Origin: Prevotella sp.
GTDB taxonomy: Bacteria; Bacteroidota; Bacteroidia; Bacteroidales; Bacteroidaceae
Reading direction: 5' to 3'
NCBI GenBank assembly: GCA_017443345.1
Contig: JAFSNR010000027.1
Location: 1 to 64,000 of the forward strand
DNA: 64,000 nucleotides
Part shown: positions 18,101-26,878 of the stretch, one piece after another
Position numbering within the stretch: position 1 is the first letter of the stretch
Layout of the letters: the number at the start of each line of letters is the position of its first letter
Made by a program: the position numbers and the translations under genes
Notes under the pieces: model-generated
Databases searched by the model: none
Told to the model about the DNA's origin: nothing
What the model saw: the letters and a program-made list of their open reading frames with translations, nothing else

Positions 18101-21100
18101 ACAACGAGATGACGGTCTGAGCGGCGTCGTAATCTACATCGTTCTGGTTGAAGTCGTCGAGCACGCTGAGTTGCTTGGAGTCAATCAGGGAGACACCAGT
18201 CAGCAACGCCTTGGGATTGCGGATAAATGCCTGCACAGCCAGACTCACGCTGTCGGCCAGACTCTGCATCAGTCCCTGCGAATAGCGTCCGTTGTCGTAC
18301 TCAATCCAGACAGAAGGTACACCCTGATATTCCTTAATATAGAAGGCCACACGGAACTTGGGAACATTCAGTTCCAGGTTCTCCAACTCCAGTTCTTTGC
18401 CCTGACAGGTATATTGACTGACGACACCCATTTGGTAGGCAAACATGATTTCGGCCGAAAGGTCGTAGTCGGCGGCAATCTTTGCAAACGGATAGTTCTC
18501 GTGGGCGAGGGTCTTGTCGAAGTTCTCGCTCACTTCCTGCAGGAATTCCTGCACAGTCTGATGACCAATCTGTGCACTCAGAGCCAACGTGTTGACAAAC
18601 ATACCAATGGTATTGTGGATGCGCAGGTTAGAACGGCCATTGCTGATGGTTGTTATGCAGAGCCGCTCGTTGTTGGAGAAACGAGATAGCGTATAGAACA
18701 CGGCAGCCAATGTGAGGTGGGCAGGTGTGATGTGGTTGGCGCGACAGAAACTGTCGACGGCAGCCATATCAAAAGGCGAGGTTGCCAGACTGACAGTACC
18801 CTGTTCAATAGGATTGGTCAGGTCGGCAGGAATCTCTGTGACGCCTTCCAGCGTGCCCAGACTCTCTTGGAACCAGGCACTGGCAGCGGCAAAGGCTTCA
18901 CCGCTTTCGGCCTTTTTCTCTTCCATCACGAAGTTGGCGTAGCTGAGATCCTCAGCATCGAGGGCTTCGCCGTTGAGTTTTGCGCACAACTGACTCAGGA
19001 AGAGGTCCATTGATGCACCGTCGAACACCAGATGATGAACGTCCATCAGCAGATAAACCTGCTGTTCTGTGGTAACAATCTCAAAGTGATAAAGAGGTCC
19101 TCTGTTCAGATTGAACGGTCTTACAAACTCATGCTTGTAGTGTTCCAATTCTGCTTCCGAGAGGTTCGAGATGGCTATCTCCACTTTCTGATCTGTGTCG
19201 ACTATCTGTACGGTTTCCGAGCCCTCGTTGCCGAAATGTACCGTCAGTTGCGGATGCAGTTTGACGAGTGAACGCAGCGCATCGGCCATGTCCTGTGTGT
19301 CAGTGGTCTTTGGGAATGCCACCTTGACAGGGATATTATAAACCGTAGACGTAGGATTCTTCATGCACTCCACATAGACTCCCATCTGGGCGTAAGACAG
19401 GGGACATTGAGAGAATGAGACATTGAGAGACTGAGACATTGACTGCGCATGATCATTTCTCATTTCCTCATTTTCTCCATTTCTCATTTTCATCATCGAA
19501 GCGATGATCTCATTCTCGATGCTCTGCAATGTGCCCGTCTTTACGAGCGACTTCGAGTCGAGGGTAACGCCGTAACGCTTGTTGACTTGTACAGCCAGTT
19601 TGATGGCCGAAATAGACGTCAGACCAGCATAGCCCAGTACGGTGGTGATGCCAAATTCCGTGTTGTTCACGATGCCGGCTATCATCTCGTGCAGTTCCTG
19701 TTCCAGCACGTTCATCGGCACATTCGACTCCTCCACCACTGCGGCTTTCTTCTCGGGTTTCGGCAACGCCTTCTTGTTCACCTTTTGATTCTGATTCAGC
19801 GGAATGGCGTCAATCTGCATCGTCACAGCAGGCACCATATAAGGCGGCTTCTGATCGAGAATAAAGTTGTTGAGAGCCTCGATGTCCACCTGTTCGTCAC
19901 TGACGATATAGGCAGCAATGAATTTGCCGTTGCCACCTTCCTCATCGAAGGCCTGTACCGTAGCGTCCTTGATACCAGGGAACTCGCGAATAACGCCTTC
20001 AATCTCTTTCAGCTCGATGCGGAAACCACGTATTTTCACCTGACCATCGCGACGACCAACAAACGAGATATTGCCGTCGGGCAGATAGCGTACGATGTCA
20101 CCCGTGCGATAGACACGAGCATATTTCTCATCAGTAGTGAAGGGATTACCGATATACACTTCTGCCGTCTTCTCAGGACGGTTCAGATAGCCACGACTAA
20201 CCTGTGGTCCACTGATCCACAACTCTCCAGCCGCACCTATAGGCAGACGATGTCCCTGAGGATCAACGATATAGAGATGCATGTTGTCGATGGCTTTTCC
20301 GATGGGTATATTCTGCTGCTTATGCTCTACAGGATAGAAGGTAACAAGCACCGTCGTCTCTGTAGGACCATAGACATTCACGAGTTTATAACTCTTTGGC
20401 GGAGTAAGACCGGCTAATTTCTCACCTCCAGTAGAGAGATAATTCAGCGAGTGACTTTCGATATTGGTAGCAAATTGATAGGCCACCTGTGTTGTCATAA
20501 ACGAATTGGTGATGTGTTCACGCTCAAAATACTCGTTCAGCGCCACGAGGTCCAGACGCAGCTCCTCGGGGACGATGTGAAGCGTAGCGCCACAGGTCAG
20601 GGCAGGGTACATATCCATCATGCAGGCATCGAAGCCATAGCTGGCGTAGGCTGCCACTTTATGTTCAGCCTTCAGATCGTAATAGCGGTGGTACCAATGG
20701 ATGAAAGCCACCATGTTGCGGTGTATCAGCTGGCAACCCTTGGGCACGCCCGTCGATCCTGAGGTATAAAGCATGATGTACATGTTGTCAGGCTTCGGTT
20801 CTGCAGGCAGCTGGGGTACAGCAGGCAGTCCCATCAGTTCCTTGGTCAGCAGCACGTCGCCTTGGTATTCATCGACGATGGGGCGCAGCTCCTCGTCGGC
20901 TATCAGCAGCTTGGCACTGGCATCCTGCATCATGAAGTTCAGACGCTCCTTCGGATAGGAGGGGTCCAGCGGCTGATAGGCACAACCTGCCTTCATCACA
21001 CCCAGCGAGGCGATAGGCATCCACTCCGAGCGGGGTATCAGCACCGATACGACATCTTCCAAGCCCAGTCCTTTAGCTGCAATGTATCCAGCTATGCGAT

Positions 21101-22514
21101 CGCTGATGTCATCCACCTCGGCATACGTAAACCGCTTGTCCTGATAGACCACAGCAATGTTCTCAGGGGTAGCTTTTGCCTGACGACGGAACAGCGACAC
21201 AATGGTCTGCGTGTCGTCATAATCTACATCGTTCTGATTGAAGCTGTCGAGTACTTCTATCTGGTTTTCCGTAGTGATATTGACATCTCTCAGATACTCC
21301 TCCTTGAGGAATCCTTTCACCACCGCCTCATAACTTTCCAGATACTGGCTGATGAGCTGCTGCGAGTATTCATTGGAGTTATATTCGGCTTTTACCTGAT
21401 ACTTGCCATTCAGGATAAACGCTTTCAGATAGAGCGAAGCCTCTAATGTACTGTTACACAGACGGATGGTCTTCATGGGCTTGCCACACAGCTGTTCGTC
21501 GGCGAACATCATGCCGTGCCAGGCGAACATCGAGTTGCTCTGTAATCCCAGGTCATTGAGGGCATCGCTGAAAGCGTAGGCTTCATGCTGGCGAACGCCA
21601 CTCATCTGGTCTTGTCCTGCTTTCAGGTAATCGAGCACTTTCGTCTCGTTGTCAAACTTGGCATAGACAGGCAACGTCTTGACCGTCATACCTACGGAAT
21701 GCAGGAAACGCTTATCGGTACGCCCGTTGTAGATGGTCGTGAACAGCGACTCCTGTTCATTATTATACTTAGCCAGCAGGAAGCTATAGACCGTTGTGAA
21801 GAAATTGCTCTTGAAGATGCCCTTCTCCTTGCAGAAGGCATCCACCTCAGCCATCTCTACGTCGAGTGTTCTCACCATTGACGCCTCGCTATGCTCAGGT
21901 TCCTCCAGATCGGGCATCAACTGCGTGAAACAGTCGCCACAGTCGAAGTTCTGGGCATACCACTGTTTCCCCTCCTCGAAGGCCGATGTCTTGCGCAGCT
22001 CGGCCTCAGCGATAGCCACTTCAGCCATCGTCATGGCCTCAGGCTCCAGCGTACCGCCACCATAAACCTTGTCCACATCGCTCAGCATCACCTTCAAGGT
22101 GGTACCGTCACCGATAATATGGTGGATGTCGAGGAAGAAGTAGAAATGGTCGGCATCCTTGAGCAGACGGATATGGAACAGACGGTCGTTGTAGATATCA
22201 AACGGAACGATGAGCGACTGATCATTAAAAGTTCCGTTTTCAATGTTCAATGTTCCATGTTCGATGTTCAGCGTAAACGTCTCTGTATCATCGATGGTCT
22301 GCAAAGGGTCGCCCTGCTCATTCAGTTCGATACGTGTGAAAAGCGTCGGATGGGCCTTGACGGCTGTCTCAATCGCCGTCTTGAGCTTTTCCTCATCGAG
22401 ACTGCCATCGAGCACATATAGATAGGGTAAGTTGTAACATGCCTCTCCTTGATGTGCTACACACTCTACATAAAGGCCAAATTGTACTTTGGATAATGGT
22501 GACATCGTTTTCAT
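15156..22514 (-). CDS. Two-module nonribosomal peptide synthetase with terminal thioester reductase (C-A-T-C-A-T-R)
   Basis: A 2452-residue synthetase. Domains: C1 about 1-430 (HHIIGDG near 135); A1 about 445-945 (LYTSGSTGVPKGC near 585, YGPTETT); T1 near 960 (atypical core AGLTSISA); C2 about 1050-1475 (HHLVFDG near 1158); A2 about 1495-1990 (LYTSGSTGTPKGC near 1620); T2 near 1998 (FFELGGSSLM); R about 2085-2452 (NAD(P) motif LLTGPTGYLG, catalytic YIYSK). Such enzymes release a dipeptide aldehyde, which can cyclise to a pyrazinone. By-eye pocket codes aligned to GrsA are DAMFSGVVLK (A1) and DAMFSGGIFK (A2); the Asp indicates alpha-amino acids, but the residue is not predictable from this. 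An N-terminal C domain suggests N-acylation or an upstream partner. No PPTase is nearby. Several linkers contain simple-repeat insertions. Confidence 0.93.
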   Translation of the reverse strand: MKTMSPLSKVQFGLYVECVAHQGEACYNLPYLYVLDGSLDEEKLKTAIETAVKAHPTLFTRIELNEQGDPLQTIDDTETFTLNIEHGTLNIENGTFNDQSLIVPFDIYNDRLFHIRLLKDADHFYFFLDIHHIIGDGTTLKVMLSDVDKVYGGGTLEPEAMTMAEVAIAEAELRKTSAFEEGKQWYAQNFDCGDCFTQLMPDLEEPEHSEASMVRTLDVEMAEVDAFCKEKGIFKSNFFTTVYSFLLAKYNNEQESLFTTIYNGRTDKRFLHSVGMTVKTLPVYAKFDNETKVLDYLKAGQDQMSGVRQHEAYAFSDALNDLGLQSNSMFAWHGMMFADEQLCGKPMKTIRLCNSTLEASLYLKAFILNGKYQVKAEYNSNEYSQQLISQYLESYEAVVKGFLKEEYLRDVNITTENQIEVLDSFNQNDVDYDDTQTIVSLFRRQAKATPENIAVVYQDKRFTYAEVDDISDRIAGYIAAKGLGLEDVVSVLIPRSEWMPIASLGVMKAGCAYQPLDPSYPKERLNFMMQDASAKLLIADEELRPIVDEYQGDVLLTKELMGLPAVPQLPAEPKPDNMYIMLYTSGSTGVPKGCQLIHRNMVAFIHWYHRYYDLKAEHKVAAYASYGFDACMMDMYPALTCGATLHIVPEELRLDLVALNEYFEREHITNSFMTTQVAYQFATNIESHSLNYLSTGGEKLAGLTPPKSYKLVNVYGPTETTVLVTFYPVEHKQQNIPIGKAIDNMHLYIVDPQGHRLPIGAAGELWISGPQVSRGYLNRPEKTAEVYIGNPFTTDEKYARVYRTGDIVRYLPDGNISFVGRRDGQVKIRGFRIELKEIEGVIREFPGIKDATVQAFDEEGGNGKFIAAYIVSDEQVDIEALNNFILDQKPPYMVPAVTMQIDAIPLNQNQKVNKKALPKPEKKAAVVEESNVPMNVLEQELHEMIAGIVNNTEFGITTVLGYAGLTSISAIKLAVQVNKRYGVTLDSKSLVKTGTLQSIENEIIASMMKMRNGENEEMRNDHAQSMSQSLNVSFSQCPLSYAQMGVYVECMKNPTSTVYNIPVKVAFPKTTDTQDMADALRSLVKLHPQLTVHFGNEGSETVQIVDTDQKVEIAISNLSEAELEHYKHEFVRPFNLNRGPLYHFEIVTTEQQVYLLMDVHHLVFDGASMDLFLSQLCAKLNGEALDAEDLSYANFVMEEKKAESGEAFAAASAWFQESLGTLEGVTEIPADLTNPIEQGTVSLATSPFDMAAVDSFCRANHITPAHLTLAAVFYTLSRFSNNERLCITTISNGRSNLRIHNTIGMFVNTLALSAQIGHQTVQEFLQEVSENFDKTLAHENYPFAKIAADYDLSAEIMFAYQMGVVSQYTCQGKELELENLELNVPKFRVAFYIKEYQGVPSVWIEYDNGRYSQGLMQSLADSVSLAVQAFIRNPKALLTGVSLIDSKQLSVLDDFNQNDVDYDAAQTVISLFRQQVAQHPDNIAMVYHDLRLTYKQVDEQSERIAQYVQSQGLGNEDVVSVLIPRSEWMVIASLGVLKAGCAYQPLDPSYPAERLNFMMQDASAKLLISDEELRPIVNDYQGKVLLTKDIAALPAAETPVVADIKPSSLFILLYTSGSTGTPKGCQLEHGNLVAFCHWYHRYYDLKPEHKVAAYASYGFDACMMDMYSALTCGAAVYIIGEDIRLNLPDLNDYFNREGITHSFMTTQVGCQFAMNFDNHSLLHLSVGGEKVLPLTPPTNYQLHNGYGPTECTIFTTTYPMKEFEQNAPIGKPLDNIRLYIVDKQLNRLPIGAVGELWVSGPQVSRGYLNRPDKTAEVYLPNPFISLTTNPQPLTTKYARCYRTGDIVRYLPDGNIQFVGRRDGQVKIRGFRIELKEVEAVIRQYPGIKDATVQAFDYENGGKFIAAYIVSDQQVDIKELNSFIAQQKPPYMVPAATMQIDAIPLNQNQKVNRKALPAPVIQVADREYVEPKNDQERLFAKIFGDVLTMDKISATDNFFELGGSSLMVTRVIIEADKAGVHVAYGDVFANPTPQLLANFINGGATASDGAQSGNDEVSGFDYTAINNMLQRNTLRAFQKGERQKLGNVLLTGPTGYLGIHVLRELIDSDAENIYCMVRGETTEAAESRLRTLLYYYFANAFKDLFGKRLHIVLGDVTKDFSNLLPLTPNHSIDTVFNCAANVKHFSKGTDIEDVNIGGAKYCVDFCLKTGARLVHVSTTSVGGLSVNGVPAPDVVLTEQNLYFGQTLSNQYIYSKFMADRIILDAVALHGLNAKVMRVGNLAARSTDGEFQVNFQSNSYMGRIKVYNMLGCCPYAMYDAPAEFSPINETARAIVLLASTPKDCTVFHPYNNHIQLMGDILTQLGDITGGVRFVESDEFEAVMAEAQNDPQKAKQLSALLAYKDMAHGQKSASVGRRNSYTSQVLHRLGFYWSTTSWDYDQQMLQAIAGFGFFD

Positions 22515-22556
22515 ATTGGATAGTATTTATAATCGTTCAATTCTAAGATGATGTTG

Positions 22557-22979
22557 TTAATTCAGTTTTTTAATAAGCGTCAGAACGTTATGTCCACTAT
22601 CATCAGACCCTACACGCTCATAATTGATGGTGTCCATCAATTCACGAACCAACAGGATACCCAGTCCGCCTATCGGACGGTCTTCGGCAGACAGTGTCGT
22701 GTCAGGACGATCATTCAACGTAGGGTCAAAGGCTACACCTGAGTCGATGATTATCGCCTTCAGGGTCATTCCATCCGACATGATCTGCACCTCAACAGTA
22801 CCCTCTTGTCCGGCAGGGTAGGCATAGTCTATTACGTTGACAACAGCCTCCTCGACAGCCAATCGCAACTGACGTGCCAGCGACTTCTCGATGTTCAGTT
22901 TCTCCAAAACAGACTTCATGAAAGCACTGAACCTGGCTACCTCCTTCACATCATTCTTCAGTACAAGCGTTTCCGACAT
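22557..22979 (-). CDS. RsbW-like ATP-binding protein (anti-sigma factor / serine kinase family)
   Basis: 140 residues with the HATPase_c fold of RsbW/SpoIIAB-type regulators: N box RLAVEEAVVNVIDYAY, G1-like IIDSGVAFDP and G2-like PIGGLGILLVRELMD. These proteins bind a sigma factor or phosphorylate a STAS partner; neither is visible here. The start ATG at 22979 is preferred over 22997. It lies 42 bases before the NRPS in the same orientation, so it is likely co-transcribed and may regulate the peptide pathway. Confidence 0.82.
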   Translation of the reverse strand: MSETLVLKNDVKEVARFSAFMKSVLEKLNIEKSLARQLRLAVEEAVVNVIDYAYPAGQEGTVEVQIMSDGMTLKAIIIDSGVAFDPTLNDRPDTTLSAEDRPIGGLGILLVRELMDTINYERVGSDDSGHNVLTLIKKLN

Positions 22980-22997
22980 ATTATTGCTTCCTTGCAT

Positions 22998-23377
22998 TTA
23001 AAATACAATAATTTACGCCAGCAGACGGTCATTGCGACTTTTCCTTCTAACGCTGCAAAGATAGTCGTTTTTTCTTAATAACACAAACCTGGGTGACACA
23101 AACTTGTGTTTTACAGGTCTGTACAATGCACTATTATCGTTTTTTAACACACTATCAGACATAATACCCGCGTCAATGCGCTGCATTTTTCCTCGAACTA
23201 TGATTTGTGACATAACTTTAAACTTTTAATTGTTGAACAAAAAATGAATTTCGCTGCAAAGGTAAGCAGCGAACAAGGCATTTTCCAAAACTTAATGGCG
23301 ATAAATTATCTTTTTCACATATTTTATGGCAAAAAATTACCAAAAATAATTTTAAGTTAAGTATAAAAAGTATTTTT
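22998..23377. promoter_or_regulatory. Gene-free stretch with two minus-strand -7 boxes
   Basis: On the minus strand TATCTTTG (23063-23056) is the likely promoter of the RsbW-NRPS-MATE operon, about 80 bases before the RsbW start. A second box TACCTTTG (23264-23257) lies 45 bases before a 66-codon frame (23213-23013) with no recognisable domain; it may be a leader or a longer transcript of the same operon. Confidence 0.5.
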
Positions 23378-23430
23378 AGTTAAGAGTTTTTGAACTTTTA
23401 GTTAAGAGTTTTTTGATTTCTAGTTAAGAG
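23378..23430 (+). repeat. Three AGTTAAGAG copies with 22-bp period
   Basis: AGTTAAGAG starts at 23378, 23400 and 23422, each followed by T-rich sequence. The exact 22-base spacing puts the copies on nearly the same face of the helix. Confidence 0.75.
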
Positions 23431-23502
23431 ATTCTGTAAATATAGTGTAGCAAAACATTGCCGTAAGGCTAGCTCCTCACATTTTTCAGCAAAGCATTGA
23501 GC

Positions 23503-23657
23503 GTCTCACGCGTCTCAAATGTCTCACGTCTTTTTCGTCTCACGATCGTGCGAAAAAAAAATTCCATTATTAAAAATTAAAGAGGTATACGAACTTCAAT
23601 ACCGAATTTTTTTTCGTGAGACGCGTGAGACGTGAGACATGTGAGACATGTGAGACG
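23503..23657. repeat. GTCTCACG repeat arrays in inverted orientation
   Basis: Forward 9-bp units GTCTCACGC, GTCTCAAAT, GTCTCACGT at 23503-23529, then CTTTTTC and GTCTCACG (23537-23544). A reverse array of CGTGAGACG and TGAGACATG units fills 23614-23657. The two arms can form a large imperfect cruciform upstream of the helicase promoter. The forward arm recurs after the NUDIX gene at 27271. Confidence 0.85.
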
Positions 23658-23684
23658 GTATGTTTTCCTGAAGTTTTTCGGATT

Positions 23685-23719
23685 TTGTTAATAATTCCAG
23701 ATTATTCTTTGTATCTTTG
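23685..23719 (+). promoter_or_regulatory. Promoter of the helicase-NUDIX operon
   Basis: TATCTTTG at 23712-23719, with a TTG at 23685-23687 (24-base spacing, longer than usual). It overlaps the in-frame TTG at 23717, so translation more likely begins at ATG 23747. Confidence 0.55.
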
Positions 23720-23746
23720 CAGCTGTTATTAGTAAAACCAGACTAT

Positions 23747-26700
23747 ATGATAGAGCTTGGACTATACGAACAGATTATTAACCAACTATTTGAAGTAAAG
23801 CTTGGTGAACTGAATCATCAAGAGTTCTATATTGGTAAACAAGCTATAACTAAAGATAATGTTGCCAAGTATTTGTCTCGGTATTTGTACGGTCTTTTTG
23901 AAGATGTTTTTTCTCAGATAAGTCAGGATGAGGATAGCGTAGATAAGGCAATAAAACTTGCAAATGATATCATTAAGATACTGGCTCAAGATTTATATAT
24001 TGATGATAATAATCTGGTATCTACAAAATCCGAGATATTGACAGCAGTTGTAGACAAAACCAAGAGCGAATTCCCTGATATTGCTGAGCGAATAAAAGAG
24101 ATAACACCTATTACTTCGCTTATACGAAGCACACTCTTTACAGGTTCTAATAGGCAGGTGTCAATGGAGAGTGAGCTCAAACGCGAAATTTTATCTGCTG
24201 ATGAAATATGTCTTTTGGTTTCCTTTATTCGAAGTACTGGTGTTAACTTGATCTATAATCAGTTGAAAAAATATGCCCAAGGTGGCAAACGACTCCGTAT
24301 TATTACAACAACTTATATAGGTGCAACAGATTTCTACGCTGTCATGAAACTTGCTTCATTACCAAATACAGAAATCAAAATATCATACAATTCTTCTATC
24401 GATAGACTTCATGCCAAGTCATATCTCTTTCTAAGAAAGACAGGATTCCATACAGCCTATGTCGGCTCGTCAAATCTTTCTGAAGCGGCACTTACTGAAG
24501 GTCTGGAATGGAATGTTAAAGTCACTCAAAAGGAGCTACCTCACATCATTAAGGAGATACGGCATGCATTTGAATCGTATTGGGAGAATCCACTTTTTGA
24601 GACCTTCGTATCTGGTAGAGACGATGAACAACTCAAGGAAGCATTGTCAGGCGTAAAGAGTGAGAGTATTGATTACAATGTACTAGACCTGATAAAAGCC
24701 CATGACTATCAAGATGCTGTTTTGGAAAAGCTCAAATTGGAACGTGAGGTATTTGGCCATTATAAGAACCTTGTGGTTGCTGCAACAGGTACAGGTAAAA
24801 CGGTTATTGCTGCATTTGACTACAAAAATTTCTGCCAACATAACCCTAGGGCCAATTTCTTGTTTATTGCCCATAGAGAAGAAATTCTAAAGCAATCCTG
24901 TCGCACGTTTAGAACCGTGTTACAAGATGAGAATTTTGGAGATTTGTGGTATGGAGGAGTGGACCCCAAATCAATGACACATTTATTCGCATCAAAGGAT
25001 TTGCTGAATAACAGACTTGACGAGTTAGATCTTGCAGAAGACTTCTTTGATTATATCATCTTCGACGAGGTGCACCATATCGCTGCCGATTCATATCGTA
25101 AGATTCTAAGCAGATTCAAACCCAAAATACTCTTAGGCCTTACAGCTACACCTGAGCGTATGGATGGTGAAGATATTACGAAAGATTTTGACGGTAAGAT
25201 ATCAGCAGAGATTCGTCTCGACGATGCTTTGAATAATCGGCTGTTGGCACCATTCTATTATTTCGGAATAACTGATAGTGTTGATTTGGCAGACATCCCG
25301 TGGAGAGCAGGAAAGTATGTTATTTCAGAGTTGTCAAAGGTCTACACTTTTAACGACCAGCGCACAGGATTGATCTTGAGAAAGATAGAAGAATACATTC
25401 CCAACTGTCATGAAGTGAGAGCGCTTTGTTTCTGTGTTGATGTTGACCATGCTAAAAATATGGCAGCGAAATTCCAATTGGCCGGTTTAAAATCTGCATA
25501 TTTGGTGAGTGATAATGGGGCTGATCGTGTAAAATGGAGTAAGCAGTTAAAGGAAAGGAAAATTAACTATCTCTTTGTCGTTGATATGTTCAATGAGGGT
25601 GTGGACATTCCATCTGTTGATACGATATTGTTCTTACGACCAACTGAAAGTCTCACGGTATTTCTTCAGCAGTTTGGTCGTGGTCTTCGAAAAGCAGAAG
25701 GTAAAGATCATGTAACGATACTTGATTTTGTTGGTCATTGCAATAAGGAATTTAATTATACAGATCGTTTTCGTAGACTCATCGGACGTACCTCTATGAG
25801 CGTCGCAGAAGAGTTGGAAAAAGATTTTCCACATCTTCCTCTAGGTTGTCATATCACACTTGAAACAAAGGCCAAAGAGTATATACTTGAGAATATTAGG
25901 GCTGCTATTAATTCTTTCCGAAAGAACAGGCTGATTATGTGGGTTCAGTCTTATCATGGTGAGACTACGCAGTCGCTAACGCTGACCAATTTCCTGAAGA
26001 TACATCAGGTGCCATTGGAGAAATTATACAAGAATTTCACTTGGAAATCGCTATTGCAACTAGCTGGAAAGATCCATCAGGTATCACGATTTGAGAAAGA
26101 ACTTAAACGTGCTGTATATAAGAAATGGCTATCAACGGACTCCTATTCGTATTTCTTATTTATAGAACAATTGGCTATCAAACGTTTTAAAGTCAGTGTT
26201 CAAAGTATGAATATGATAGAACAGCAGATGGCTCTGATGTTTTATTACGATTTGTTCCAAGAAGCTGGTCGTTATACAAGTTTACAAGGTATGTTTAATG
26301 ATCTCTCAACAGACGAACTGTTCTGTAATGAAATGTCAGAACTCATTGTTCTATTAAAGAACAGGTGTGAGGCCTATGAGATGACAGACAATTCTTCAAT
26401 AATGAATATGCCAATCAAACTACATGGCACGTATACGAAGGACCAGATTTTCGTGGCTATAGGTACATCAACTATAGATACAAAATCTTCTTGTCGTGAA
26501 GGAGTTGAAAGAAATAAGCGTCTCAACGTAGAAGCTATGTTTGTTGATATCATTAAAGATCGAGAAGAAGGTTCAAACACCAATTACAACGATTTCGCTA
26601 TCAATGAATCGTTGTTTAATTGGGAAACGCAAAATAAAGTAAGTTCCTCTTCACAAGCAGGTAAGAATTATATTAATGAAACTCAAACTATGCTTCTCTT

Positions 26701-26878
26701 TGTTCGCCAGCAAGATAGCTTCCCGGAAGATAAAGGTAGGACGATGGGATTTACATATCTTGGCGAAGTTAAGTTGGTAAAATGGCAAGGAGCAAAGCCA
26801 ATGGAGATTGTCTGGAAGTTGAAAACTCCAATGCCAGCATCAATGTTGAAAATAGCAAAACATAGATTAGTAGGATGA
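23747..26878 (+). CDS. PLD-domain DEAD/DEAH helicase with DUF3427
   Basis: 1043 residues. Residues about 145-265 form a phospholipase D-like domain with one HxK motif (LHAKSYLF) followed by GSSNLSEAAL. The superfamily 2 helicase core follows: Walker A VAATGTGKTVIA near 340, Walker B DEVHH near 435, LGLTATPERMDG, and motif VI FGRGLRKAEGKDH. The last 350 residues match the DUF3427 region common in this family. The joined PLD nuclease-like and helicase domains suggest a DNA-processing enzyme, and such genes are often found in defence islands. It is followed by a NUDIX gene with a 4-base overlap. Lower GC than the neighbouring operons and flanking repeats point to acquisition. Confidence 0.87.
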   Translation: MIELGLYEQIINQLFEVKLGELNHQEFYIGKQAITKDNVAKYLSRYLYGLFEDVFSQISQDEDSVDKAIKLANDIIKILAQDLYIDDNNLVSTKSEILTAVVDKTKSEFPDIAERIKEITPITSLIRSTLFTGSNRQVSMESELKREILSADEICLLVSFIRSTGVNLIYNQLKKYAQGGKRLRIITTTYIGATDFYAVMKLASLPNTEIKISYNSSIDRLHAKSYLFLRKTGFHTAYVGSSNLSEAALTEGLEWNVKVTQKELPHIIKEIRHAFESYWENPLFETFVSGRDDEQLKEALSGVKSESIDYNVLDLIKAHDYQDAVLEKLKLEREVFGHYKNLVVAATGTGKTVIAAFDYKNFCQHNPRANFLFIAHREEILKQSCRTFRTVLQDENFGDLWYGGVDPKSMTHLFASKDLLNNRLDELDLAEDFFDYIIFDEVHHIAADSYRKILSRFKPKILLGLTATPERMDGEDITKDFDGKISAEIRLDDALNNRLLAPFYYFGITDSVDLADIPWRAGKYVISELSKVYTFNDQRTGLILRKIEEYIPNCHEVRALCFCVDVDHAKNMAAKFQLAGLKSAYLVSDNGADRVKWSKQLKERKINYLFVVDMFNEGVDIPSVDTILFLRPTESLTVFLQQFGRGLRKAEGKDHVTILDFVGHCNKEFNYTDRFRRLIGRTSMSVAEELEKDFPHLPLGCHITLETKAKEYILENIRAAINSFRKNRLIMWVQSYHGETTQSLTLTNFLKIHQVPLEKLYKNFTWKSLLQLAGKIHQVSRFEKELKRAVYKKWLSTDSYSYFLFIEQLAIKRFKVSVQSMNMIEQQMALMFYYDLFQEAGRYTSLQGMFNDLSTDELFCNEMSELIVLLKNRCEAYEMTDNSSIMNMPIKLHGTYTKDQIFVAIGTSTIDTKSSCREGVERNKRLNVEAMFVDIIKDREEGSNTNYNDFAINESLFNWETQNKVSSSSQAGKNYINETQTMLLFVRQQDSFPEDKGRTMGFTYLGEVKLVKWQGAKPMEIVWKLKTPMPASMLKIAKHRLVG

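Noticed and set aside
16218-22421. Long plus-strand frames opposite the NRPS
   Set aside because: Shadows of the synthetase; no domains or promoters.
23013-23213. 66-codon minus-strand frame upstream of the RsbW-like gene
   Set aside because: It follows a promoter box but has no recognisable sequence and overlaps the next promoter; more likely a leader.
23378-23657. CRISPR array
   Set aside because: Units are 9 or 22 bp without unique spacers of constant length, and no cas genes are nearby; the same holds for 4304-4533 and 46410-46480.
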